This document shows positions 1 through 9,789 of a stretch of DNA of 64,000 nt, one piece after another (position 1 is the stretch's first letter; each line of letters begins with the position of its first letter). Below the pieces are notes generated by a model. That model was not told the origin of the DNA. It searched no databases and saw only the letters and a list, made by a program, of their open reading frames with translations. Made by a program: the position numbers and the translations under genes. Location: contig OY856186.1 of NCBI GenBank assembly GCA_963693315.1, forward strand, positions 96,390,943 through 96,454,942, read 5' to 3'. Origin of the DNA: Diogma glabrata (taxonomy: Eukaryota > Arthropoda > Insecta > Diptera > Cylindrotomidae).

Positions 1-29
1 ATGAAGTCTAATTATTTTGCTGCCTAGGC

Positions 30-2207
30 TAGGGTGACCAGACGTCCTCTTTTAAGAGGACATGTCCTCTTTTGAAGCCAAAAAAATGCGTCCGGTATCT
101 TTTTTTAAAATAATGCGTTTTGTCCTCTTTTTTGGCCATTCGTCAAACATAAACCGTCAAACATTTTAGGTATTTAATTTGGCTTTTGAATAAAGTTTTT
201 TTAATTACATTTTAATGTGCTGGTAATACTATCATCGAACGTGCATGAAAAAGCTTGAGATTTAACCAACTTTTTGTTATTAATTTTTAGTATTACCACA
301 ATGCAAATCTAGTTATATATCTATATATAAATACGTAAGCACTATTTTTGTGTTACAATTTCAAAATATGCGCCCCAACAAAAGTGGGACAATATGTGGA
401 AGGGGGAAAAATATGAAGGTGTGTTTTTATGATTTTTTTTCCATTATTTTTCCCTTGTTTTTTTCAAGCTATTTGTTTCACAATTATTATATCAATTAAT
501 CACACTCTGAAATAATGTGTTGTAGCTATTTTATTGGGAGGTCTATTTACAATTTCCATTTACAATGGCAGAATTTTGGCTACTGGGCGATTCCTAGTAT
601 TCTCTATTACCCATAAGGCTAAAGTTAGGTTTTTTATCGTTTTCTTTGAGTAAGACATATTTTTAAAAAAAATTTGCTCTCAAAATATTTTTCAAACAAA
701 CTTGAATCTCATTAATATAGTTTGCGATAAATGCCACACAAATGCTGAAGAGAAAAAAATTCGTGCTAAATGGTGCAAAGTAAAAATTGAATGACTTAAT
801 TTAAATAAGGAAGATCAAATATGATATATAACATCCCAACTGGAGAAACAGATAAAAACCAGAGTTATTCATATGCACGTGAAATAACAATCTACAGCTT
901 GGATGTTCAAAAATGAATTGAAATAAGCCAAAGTTGTTCGTTCACACAGTACTGTCATATATAACTTGTAGACTGCGATGGTTTAACAAATGCCCCAAAT
1001 GATAGAGCATCCCACTAGAATACCATATAATACTGATCATAACACGAATTATTTATGACATATAATCCCAGCACTGCTCAGATGAAACTCGACCAGCTCC
1101 TTGGATCACCGGATCGTGCATTAATACCAGCATTAGTAATATGTACATCGCCCACACCAATTAAAGTCCAGTTTGGCATTATAAGAGTTTCTGAATTCAT
1201 AAATGAAAAAGAAATAAAGAGAAATCAAAAAGAAATAGGAACGAAAAGGAAATGAAAAAGAAATTAAAAAGAAATTAAATAGAAATCAAGTAGAAATGAA
1301 AAAGAAACGAAAAAGAAATGAAAAAGAAATAAAATAGAAATGAAAAGGAAAGAAAAAGAAATACCAGCAACAGTAATTTGTACATCGCCTAAAGATGTAC
1401 AAATAAAAGAAATGAAAGAAATGGAAATAAAAAAATCACTTTTTTATTACTTTATCATTACCTCATTACTTTTTCATTACTTTACCATTACTTTATCATT
1501 ACTACTCACTTTATCATTACTTTTTCATTACTTTTGCATTACTTTTCATTAGTTTTTCATTACTTTTTCATTACTTTATCATTACTTTTTCATTACATTT
1601 CCATTATTTTTTCGTTACCTTTTGTTTAGTTTTTCAATGATAAAGTGAGCAAGAAGTAACGCAAAAATAGCGGAAAAATAACGAAAAAGTAATGAAAAAA
1701 AAAAACAAAAAAATAACAGAAAACTGACGAAAAAGTAATGCTGCAAGACATGAAAACACTGTTTCTCTTGAGTGAAGTTTTATTCGGGTCGAGTTCACGA
1801 ACGTAAAACGTTTTCATTTGGGGTAGGAAATGCAATTTTTTCTACAATAGTAAATAAACAAAGGGTGTTTATTATAAATTATTGAATTAGAAATTGGCAA
1901 CATAACATTCAAAATTCATATTCTATTTTTTCACGGTACCATACCATAGCAACAACAATTTGTTATTTAGGGGGAAAAAACATTTTCACAGGGATTAAGT
2001 TTGCATGAAAATAGACTTTTTAGGAAAAAAGTTTTTTCATTGTGCATGCATGCTCAGATAGTAAATGTAATTCTTTTTATAACACCTTTTTTTTGGTTAC
2101 CTCGGAAATAATGTGAACCTTTTCTGATGAGTTTTAAAAATATTGACCACCCCCTCTCACAATAAAAGTTTGTCCTCTTTTTTGTAATGCTCCATCTGGT
2201 CACCCTA
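30..2207. mobile_element. Non-autonomous hAT element with perfect 8-bp target duplication
   Basis: The ends are inverted copies of TAGGGTGACCAGA, and just outside them sits the same 8-bp word, GCCTAGGC, at 22-29 and 2208-2215. An 8-bp duplication and a TAGGG/CAGGG-type terminus are hallmarks of the hAT superfamily; TA at the centre of the duplication fits the Buster-type pattern. The outer 100 bp on each side share GTCCTCTTTT motifs. No transposase reading frame is visible inside; the interior is AT-rich and holds a simple-sequence block at about 1195-1620. It is therefore a non-autonomous or deleted copy that would need a transposase supplied elsewhere. The intact duplication argues that the ends have not been rearranged. 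Confidence 0.88.
1195..1620. repeat. Strand-asymmetric minisatellite pair
   Basis: From about 1195 to 1370 the top strand is built of GAAAAAGAAAT-like units; from about 1436 to 1620 it is built of ATTACTTTTTC-like units, and the purine version returns near 1650-1740. The two blocks are roughly complementary, so a single strand could fold on itself. The reading frames across it are low-complexity and are not genes. Confidence 0.7.
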
Positions 2208-2393
2208 GCCTAGGCAGAAAAAGTGCCACTTTGCTGACTGAAATAAGTCTGCAAAATTTATATTTGCTGTCAATCGGAGAAAAAATTCTTTTTTGTTATC
2301 AAAACGAGATCCGAATAATTCTTTTTTTTTTAATTTGAAAACAAATAAAGAATAAAGAAATTCAGCAAAGAGAGTGTAAAAGCTAATATGAAT

Positions 2394-3165
2394 TAAAACA
2401 AATAATAGTGTAGTCCAAATACTAAATACTTATTAATTTGTGTTGTGAAAATTTTTTACATCGGTAACGATACATCTCAAAACTAATAATAGTGCTACTC
2501 AAAATTTAATTTTAAATATTGAACAACTTTTGAAAAATTTTCTTTTGCTTTTCACTGATAAAAATTATTTTAAAAATAAAACAAATAAATCGTGGTCCCA
2601 AAATTCTAAATATTAATTAACTCTCGTTGTTTTTGTTAAAATTTTGCTTTCATAATGATCGATCGATTAATTAATTTTTTTTTGGAAACTATTTTCTTTT
2701 CAAAGGAAAGAAAAATCTTTTAAAATAAAACAAGTAACAGTAAAAATTTAGTTTTTGATACTAATTATCATTGAATTTTGTTTCTTTGCAAACTGCACTC
2801 CTAAAAAATGGATTAAAAATAAAACAAATAAATTGTGGTCCGAAATTCTCGATATTATTTTACTCGCGTTGTATCTGCAAACATTCCGTTTTTGTAGTGA
2901 TTAACTTTCTGGAACTATTTACTTTTCAAAAACAAATTACTCTATAACATAACAAGTAACAGTGCTATCCAAAATTTAATTTTCGAAACTGATTAACTTT
3001 TGAAATTTTTCTTTGCAAATTGCACTACCAAAATTCCTCTAAAATAAAACGAATAAAAGTGTGGTCCAGAATTCTGTTCCTATATCGATCCATTCTCGAG
3101 ACTATTTTCTTTTCGAAAAATTCTCTATAATAAAATAAATAATAGTGTTGACCAAAATTCAATTT
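2394..3165 (+). repeat. Eight degenerate leader repeats
   Basis: A motif close to AAATAAAACAAATAATAGTG followed by GTCCAAAATTC recurs at about 2394, 2482, 2574, 2722, 2816, 2945, 3042 and 3130, at spacings of roughly 90 to 150 bp. Between motifs the text is AT-rich with recurring AACTATTTTCTTTTC. The block sits directly upstream of the small ORF at 3333 and reads as part of the retrotransposon leader, but it could be an independent minisatellite. Confidence 0.6.
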
Positions 3166-3332
3166 GTGTTATTGTTTCACTTAGAAACTATTTTCTTTCT
3201 AAACATTATATTATAATTTATAACTATAATTATAAGAGAATAATTTCTGTTTTAATTTTTTGTCTCGTCTCGGCGAAAATATTTTAAATAACTTTCGAAA
3301 TAAAGTTAACAATCTAAAATTGGAAATACATA

Positions 3333-3599
3333 ATGTGCAATTCAAAAGTGGATGCACCTATAGAAACTAAAAACGAGAACAGTGCTATACATCTAGAAAA
3401 TCTAGAAAAACTGAATATAATCCACGAAACAGTAACTGACCAAAACACATTTTTGTATTATTGCGTCGCTATTGCCGGAACAATTTTATTTTTTTTATGC
3501 GTATACAAGTACATAATATACAAGTACATAAAAAGCAGAATAACTGCACAGATTACTCGTGCCGTAACACGAGAGAATCTGAACCAAATCGGTGCTTAA
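3333..3599 (+). CDS. Small ORF with one membrane segment upstream of gag
   Basis: An 88-codon frame beginning at ATG 3333. Residues 1-40 are polar and mildly charged; residues about 41-58 form a strongly hydrophobic segment containing YYCVAIAGTILFFLCVY, followed by a lysine/arginine-rich tail, so a type II or tail-anchored single-pass protein is predicted. Elements of the 412/mdg1 lineage are known to carry short ORFs ahead of gag, and this one lies between the repeat leader and gag once the Helitron at 3692-5814 is ignored. I do not recognise the family. It could instead be an env remnant or an unrelated host micro-peptide; function is unknown. Confidence 0.45.
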   Translation: MCNSKVDAPIETKNENSAIHLENLEKLNIIHETVTDQNTFLYYCVAIAGTILFFLCVYKYIIYKYIKSRITAQITRAVTRENLNQIGA

Positions 3600-4204
3600 T
3601 AAATTAAAATTAAAGTTATAAACTGTATAACAATTTACTTTTTCTAACCTAAACGAAAATGAAATCTAATTTTCAACATTAGAACGAATAATCTTATATA
3701 TTAATACGCTAACGCAAAATTTTGTGGAGCCTATGGCTTTTTTATTCGAATTTTGATTGATTTCAAATTTTCAGTGCTAACTGATATTACTGTAACCTAG
3801 GTCTGGGATTGGGATTGGGATTTTTCGGATCATAAATAAAAAAGTTATTATATACGAAAAACTTTTTATATACATATGCATTATAAGTTTACATACATAC
3901 AAAAACGAAATTAAATTTAAAACTTAAAAATTTATTTTATTTTTTTATATTTTCTTTTTTATATATTCTTTGGTAGATGCAATTTCATTTTAGTCTTCTT
4001 ATGTCTTCGTACATGGAAGGTTAGATCGAGTCGTCGGAATAAAAGAGATTTTATGCGTAATAATGTTGATTTTATGAACGATGAAATTTATTTTTTTATA
4101 TGTTCTTTTTTATATATTCTTTGGTAGTGGGTAGTAATAAACGTGTCGTATGCGTAGTATATTAGTAAAATAGATATTCTAATCAAATTTCAGTGTATTT
4201 ACAA

Positions 4205-5076
4205 GTTGTGTTTTATTTTTTAGTTTTCTTATGTACACTGACGTGAATGCATGTGAATAATTTTGTCCTGTTCTTCATTTTAATTTTTAGAAATGCCAAT
4301 GTATGTGAAGTTTTTCTTATGCGTGAGATTTGTTCGTTCTTTTAAATCAATGCATGAATTTTGTGAAAGACCTGAGAATGTTACTGCTGATGTGTTTGTT
4401 AAATTTGTCAGATGATGCAATGCTGGTTGTATTTTATTTTTTAGTTTTCTTATGTACACTGACGTGAATGCATGTGAATAATTTGGATCTGTTCTTCATT
4501 TTAATTTTTAGAAATGCCAATGTATGTGAAGTTTTTCTTATGCGTGAGATTTGTTCGTTCTTTTAAATCAATGCATGAATTTTGTGAAAGACCTGAGAAT
4601 GTTACTGCTGATGTGCTTGTTAAATTTGTCAGATGATGCAATGCTGGTTGTATTTTATTTTTTAGTTTTCTTATGTACACTGACGTGAATGCATGTGAAT
4701 AATTTGGATCTGTTCTTCATTTTAATTTTTAGAAATGCCAATGTATGTGAAGTTTTTCTTATGCGTGAGATTTGTTCGTTCTTTTAAATCAATGCATGAA
4801 TTTTGTGAAAGACCTGAGAATGTTACTGCTGATGTGTTTGTTAAATTTGTCAGATGATGCAATGCTGGTTGTATTTTATTTTTTAGTTTTCTTATGTACA
4901 CTGACGTGAATGCATGTGAATAATTTGGATCTGTTCTTCATTTTAATTTTTAGAAATGCCAATGTATGTGAAGTTTTTCTTATGCGTGAGATTTGTTCGT
5001 TCTTTTAAATCAATGCATGAATTTTATGAAAGACCTGAGAATGTTACTGCTGATGTGTTTGTTAAATTTGTCAGAT
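4205..5076 (+). repeat. Four 221-bp tandem repeats
   Basis: The marker TTTTATTTTTTAGTTTTC occurs at 4211, 4432, 4653 and 4874, exactly 221 bp apart. Copies differ at only a few positions, for example an ATTTTGTCC variant in the first copy where the others read ATTTGGATC. Each unit includes a stretch that, in the last copy, runs straight into the Helitron protein frame, so the array is a tandem amplification of the region just upstream of the coding fragment. Near-identity implies recent expansion or gene conversion. Confidence 0.92.
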
Positions 5077-5364
5077 GAAGATAGAATTGATGCAAATGAA
5101 ATGATTCATAAATTTGCATGTACTGAAATCTGTGATCCCATTCTTTTTCCTAAATTACATGAATATGTGAAACGTCATATGATGCTTGGACCATGTGGTG
5201 CTCTAAATCCTGTTAGTATGAGAGATGGTAAATGTAGTAAGAATTTTCCAAAACCTTTTTCTGAAAATACTAAAGAATCTGTGAATGGTTATCCTTTGTA
5301 TCGTCGACGTGATAATGGTATGAGTATTGATGTACGTGGTGCATCTCTTGATAATAGATACTAG
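4993..5364 (+). pseudogene. Helitron Rep/helicase protein, N-terminal domain fragment
   Basis: The frame from about residue 25 onward matches the Helitron-like N-terminal domain: a conserved HMMLGPCGALNP block (family form MIHGPCGxxNP), then GKCSKNFPKPF, then GYPLYRRRDNG, ending SLDNRY where the family continues with VVPYNP. Helitron proteins are normally over 1,000 residues with Rep endonuclease and PIF1-like helicase domains for rolling-circle transposition; here only about 100 residues remain. The frame is cut by the inverted Helitron tail, whose CTAG supplies the stop at 5362-5364. The true start is not at the ATG used here because that lies in tandem-repeat DNA. Confidence 0.85.
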
Positions 5365-5814
5365 GAGGGCCCGGCGTGCTTCGCTACGCTTATAAATAAA
5401 GTTTTTGCGTAGACATTTTGTTGACGTAGAAGCAATGATTTCAAAAAGGGGTAATGAGAAATGCTAGCATATAATTTTTAATTTTTCTTTTTAAATATAT
5501 GAATGAAAAATAATCAGAACTCTAGCTGATCAGTTCGGATATATGAAAAATTAGCGATCAAATAAGTTTGATCTCTAACTTACTTTGATCTCTAAGCTTA
5601 CTTGAAAACTTATTTGATCGCTAATTTTTCATATATCCGAACTGATCAGCTAGAGTTCTGATTATTTTTCATTCATATATTTAAAAAGAAAAATTAAAAA
5701 TTATATGCTAGCATTTCTCATTACCCCTTTTTGAAATCATAGCTTCTACGTCAACAAAATGTCTACGCAAAAACTTTATTTATAAGCGTAGCGAAGCACG
5801 CCGTGCCCTCCTAG
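5361..5814. repeat. 454-bp palindrome of two head-to-head Helitron tails
   Basis: The left end CTAGGAGGGCCCGGCGTGC is the reverse complement of a Helitron 3' terminus, and the right end GCACGCCGTGCCCTCCTAG is the same terminus in direct orientation. The arms of over 200 bp stay matched inward, including the 18-mer AGCTGATCAGTTCGGATA read on one strand or the other, to a short centre near 5560-5600. Both ends are followed, outward, by T on the relevant strand, as Helitron insertions demand. Confidence 0.85.
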
Positions 5815-6151
5815 TAAATAAATAAATAAAATAAATAAATATTCAAAATAAATTAATTTTGATATACATATATACCGACTCTTCTCTTTCTAAAAAAATT
5901 TTTTTTATTTTTTTTTTCAAAATATTCGAGTATGAATGAGTATTACGTAACAAATTTTAACATATACCATACCTGATTGAATTAATATATTTTAAATAAT
6001 CTATTTGTATCAAATTAATAACTTTATGAATAAAAAGGGAATGATTAATACTCTACTAAGTACTACTAATATGTACATTTATTTCTTTATAACTTTGATA
6101 TAAACGCGTCGTTGTTTCCTGCAATAAATATAACGTATATATGGGATATTA

Positions 6152-7165
6152 ATGAGCGATTTGGATAATCTCCGGAAATGTATTAAAAACATTAACATAT
6201 TGTATGAACAATTTAATGAGAAAACCCCGGTATGTAAAAATTCAATTCACACGTACGAAAATGCATGTATAGTAAACTTCAACAAATTTCTGATACTCTC
6301 GAGAACTTCTCAAAATCTACACGAACTAGACAGAGATATTCTAAATAAAAATTTTAAAGCCTTATTAGACAAAATTAAAATAACTTTTAGCTACCTTAAC
6401 TTGAACTACAGTTTTCCAGACAAACTATTCGACAGTGACACACAAATAGTGAGACAAGAAAATTTAAATTTGAATAACAGCGTTAAAGAAACAAAAATAA
6501 CTGTAACAAAAATGGCACTCACAACAGAGCAAGTTGTCAACATGGTCGTGAGAATACTAAAGGAAGACTACAACGGTGAACCTTTAATCTTAGATTCAAT
6601 AATAGATAAATTAGAAATTCTTAAGCTATCGGTACCAGACAAACAAAATGAAAAATTGCTTGTGACACTTATAAGATCCAAACTTATACGAAAAGCACGA
6701 GAGGCTACGGAAAATGCAACTTCGGTTGACCAGATTATAACAGCTTTAAAACAAAAATGCAAGGGTATGTCCACAATACACATAAAGACACAACTAGAGG
6801 GGCTTAACCTAAACAAAGGCAAAAAAAATTTTATAAAAATATTAGAGGAATCAGCTGAAACTTTAAAAAATGCGTTCATAAACGAAGGTGTGTCATCACA
6901 GATAGTGACTAGCTATACTATTCAAGAGATTACTAAATCAATAAAGAGAAATTTTCCTTTTAACAATATACTAATTAGTGCTACGATGAATAATTTCAAC
7001 GAAGTTTCAGAAGTAATACAAAAACTTAGAGAGATAAATAACGATAATGCGGTATCTATCATGACCGCACGAGCACGCGATAACCATTCCTATGCGAGAA
7101 ATACACATTTCGTAAACAGAAACAACGTATACACTCGAAATTGGAACACAGAACGGGCACGTTAA
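6152..7165 (+). CDS. gag: Gypsy (412-like) Gag polyprotein
   Basis: A 337-codon frame. It is placed directly before the pol remnant and has the features of gypsy-group insect Gag: helical, lysine-rich, no membrane segment. Residues about 130-320 (ALTTEQVVNMVVRILKEDY to VIQKLREINN) resemble the capsid-like region in which four-helix bundles support particle assembly. It ends in a basic NWNTERAR tail, and no CCHC zinc knuckle is seen, which is usual in the 412 group. In the family Gag packages the element RNA in the cytoplasm. The ATG at 6152 is the first in the frame. The frame is intact, unlike pol, so Gag could still be made if transcribed. Identification rests on position and general character, not on a strict motif. 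Confidence 0.65.
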   Translation: MSDLDNLRKCIKNINILYEQFNEKTPVCKNSIHTYENACIVNFNKFLILSRTSQNLHELDRDILNKNFKALLDKIKITFSYLNLNYSFPDKLFDSDTQIVRQENLNLNNSVKETKITVTKMALTTEQVVNMVVRILKEDYNGEPLILDSIIDKLEILKLSVPDKQNEKLLVTLIRSKLIRKAREATENATSVDQIITALKQKCKGMSTIHIKTQLEGLNLNKGKKNFIKILEESAETLKNAFINEGVSSQIVTSYTIQEITKSIKRNFPFNNILISATMNNFNEVSEVIQKLREINNDNAVSIMTARARDNHSYARNTHFVNRNNVYTRNWNTERAR

Positions 7166-7292
7166 AACAATAATTATAACAATTTTAGAACACGGTAACA
7201 AAAGCAAGCTTAACATAAAAAACATGTACGAAACGGAAAGCTCAGCCAGTATAATACAAATACCAGAAAGATCAGAAACCATACCTTAACTG

Positions 7293-8914
7293 AACCAACC
7301 TTAACCAATCGTATTCTTCTAATATCGAGTCCTTTCAATATCAAATATGATTTCAATATCGAATATATAAATGGAAAAGAAAACTGCGTAGTGGACGCGC
7401 TATCCAGAATATCAATCGAATCTTTGAAAAATATTCACGATAGAAACGAAATCACAATAAATGCAATGACCACTAGATCAAAAACTAATAAAGACGTAGA
7501 TTCTAATAGCACTAGTGGGAATGAAAACAAAAACCTAAATAATCCAACTATGGAAAAACAAACTAAACTATTATCCTCAGAAGTCGACTACAAAAATAAT
7601 AAATTAATAATTAAAATGAAAAAAGCGCATAAAAATAAAAAGTTATATAACGAAAATCTAATAAACGGGAACATAAAAATTCAATTTATCATCAATGATA
7701 AAATTGTGGATTCAATTTTTTCAACACTACGTAAAGTAGCAAATGCGATGATAATTGACTTCAAAATTTTTAAAAATGACGACATTTTTAAAATAATTAA
7801 GCCCGAAATATTTAAAGCAGAAGCTAATAAATACAATATAATAATTAAAATTGAGGATCCAACGAAAACAGTTGATGATATTAACGAAAGGTTAGAAATA
7901 TTAAATAGGTACCACAATGACCCAATTACAGGAGGTCACACAGGACAGAATAGGACTAAGAAGAAAATAATAAAAAATTACAACTGGCACAATATGTCTA
8001 AAGACATCAACAAATTTATACAAAATTGTGAATTATGTCAGAAAAACAAGTATAATCCTAGAACAAAAGAAAACATGGTGATTACGGAAACACCAGAGGA
8101 AGCATTCGAAACAATCCAAATAGATTTAGCAGGACCTTTACCAATAACGACTAATAATAATAAGTTTATTCTTACAGCGCAATGTGAACTAACTAATTTC
8201 GTAATACTGATACCACTGCAGAACAAAGAAAGTATAATCGTCGCAAAAGAAATTTTTGAAAAAATCATTTGTATTTTCGGAATACCTAAAACACTTAAAT
8301 CGGATAGGGGTACGGAATTTTTAAACGAAACCCTAGCAGAAATTTCTAAGTTACTAAAAGTAAAACAAATTTTCAGCACCGCTTATCATCCACAAACAAT
8401 CGGAAAAATTGAAAGAAATCATAAGGAACTAAATGCATACCTTAGACATTACTCCAACGAAAACCATACAGACTGGGACGAGTGGATACCAATATACGCC
8501 TTATGTTATAACACAACACCAAGCGCGTATCACGCATATACACCATTCGAACTAATTTTCGGTAGAACTACAAGTTTAGATGATGTACAAAAAGCTAAAA
8601 AATCATATAATGTAGAACAATATGCAAAGATAATTAGACAGAGGCTATTAGTTACGAAATCCAGAGTAAGGGAAGTAATAGAAAAAGAAAAACAAAAACG
8701 AAAAATGAACTTTGACAAAAAGAATAACAACCCAATCGCAATTAAAATAGGAGACAAAGTTTATATAGAGTCAGAAGGTAAACATAAACTAGATAGCATT
8801 TACGAAGGACCTTACGACGTTATACAAATATTAAACAATAATAACATAGAGGTAAAACAAAAAAACAGAAAGATAGTAGTCGTTCACAAAAATAGAGTTA
8901 AACTACTAAATTAA
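7293..8914 (+). pseudogene. pol: Gypsy pol remnant: RNase H end plus integrase
   Basis: The open frame extends upstream of the first methionine (7391): it reads INGKENCVVDALSRI, the classical C-terminal end of gypsy RNase H. A linker follows, then integrase: an HHCC zinc finger (RYHND, GGHTG, CELC), a DDE core with QIDLAGP, KSDRGTEF and the glutamate in GKIERNHKELN, and a C-terminal GPY/F-type module containing EGPYDVI. Integrase inserts the cDNA into the genome. Protease, RT and most of RNase H are missing between gag and 7293, a loss of perhaps 2 kb, so the element cannot copy itself. All integrase motifs survive, so the deletion is likely fairly recent. The IERNH block is typical of the 412 lineage. 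Confidence 0.92.
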
Positions 8915-9254
8915 AAATATAATACATCAAAAACAAAAGAAATTCATGAATTAATATTACAAAACTTTATTAATAATTTTAATACAATAAACTCAAGTAA
9001 AATTGCATTTACACAAATAAATATAAAAGAAATTAAATTTTTTTTTCAAACCAAAAATAAAATCATTTCTTTTAATAAAAAAATAACTTTTATAAAATTA
9101 ATTAGCATTAATTAGCACTTAACAGACTATGGTTCTGTTTTTCAATTTTTATTTTAAGAAATAAAATGTAAACAAATATTTTAACGTAATAGGATAAAAT
9201 CATAATGTTATAATTTTTTTTTATTTTTATTAATGATTTGATTTCAAATAATTT
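8915..9254 (+). other. Retrotransposon 3' untranslated region
   Basis: AT-rich DNA between the integrase stop and the polypurine tract. No env frame is present, as expected for the 412/mdg1 lineage. Nothing else is recognisable. Confidence 0.5.
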
Positions 9255-9267
9255 TTTTTAGAGGGGA
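9255..9267 (+). promoter_or_regulatory. Polypurine tract preceding the 3' LTR
   Basis: The purine run AGAGGGGA directly follows a T-rich stretch, and TGGTATACCATAG begins at 9268, which would be the start of the 3' LTR (LTRs begin with TG). The polypurine tract primes plus-strand synthesis in the family. The LTR would run to about 9600-9700; its end and its 5' partner are not identifiable here. Confidence 0.45.
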
Positions 9268-9789
9268 TGGTATACCATAGTAATCCTAAGTAATAAAATA
9301 AAAATAAATAAATACGTTTAAATAAAAATTATAATCTTAAGTAATAAAGTAAAATTAAATAAATGCGTTAAGTTAACAAGGTTAAAAACTTTAAATAGCA
9401 CACACGTACACATAATCTAATTATGCAAGAGCTAATTTCATATCATATTCCAAGCGCCTGACGCTGCAGTTTCTTACGAAAGAAATTGAAAGAATAAAAC
9501 TAATATATATTCAGTGTACGTGATGTTGTTAATAAAGAAAGTAACACTCAAATAGTGGCCTGAGTTATATAGTGTTATATATATTGTTATGTGTTACCAT
9601 GTAATTACATTAAGCAAATGTAATAAATAACCAAATAAATAATGTATTAAAAAATATATAATACGATGTTTAACGTGTAGTAAGCGGAACCTCAACATAC
9701 TTAAAATAATAATCTAATACAACCCATTATATTAATATAAAGTTTCAAATTGATAGTGATCTTACCACCAGTTGCTTCAAATATATTCA

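Larger units (their letters stand above)
3692..5814 (+). mobile_element. Helitron remnant with duplicated tail
   Basis: The 3' end is a standard Helitron terminus: a short hairpin (GCGTAGC/GCACGC) followed by CTAG at 5811-5814 and then T. The proposed 5' end is TCTTATATATTAATACGC at 3692, preceded by A, which agrees with insertion between A and T. Inside are four 221-bp tandem copies, a fragment of the Helitron replication protein and a second, inverted copy of the tail (5361 onward). It splits the leader of the gypsy element. The 5' boundary is inferred by pattern only. Confidence 0.65.
2216..9780 (+). mobile_element. Ty3/gypsy retrotransposon, 412/mdg1-like, internally deleted and split by a Helitron
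   Basis: Parts in order: a leader with degenerate repeats (2394-3165), a small ORF (3333-3599), gag (6152-7165), the end of RNase H plus integrase (about 7293-8914), and a polypurine tract near 9255-9267 that should abut the 3' LTR. Protease, reverse transcriptase and most of RNase H are missing. The leader is interrupted by a Helitron (3692-5814), and the hAT at 30-2207 lies in or near its 5' side. I could not pair two LTRs: the 5' LTR is probably outside the window, so the outer limits given are approximate. Confidence 0.7.

Noticed and set aside
1055..1552. Open frames of 66-70 codons
   Set aside because: They run through lysine/glutamate simple sequence of the hAT interior; no domain, no splice or start context.
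4205..5076. CRISPR-like array
   Set aside because: Units are 221 bp and contiguous with no unique spacers; the genome is eukaryotic.
6568..6879. Minus-strand frames across gag and integrase (also 7681-8757)
   Set aside because: Antisense shadows of well-supported plus-strand genes.
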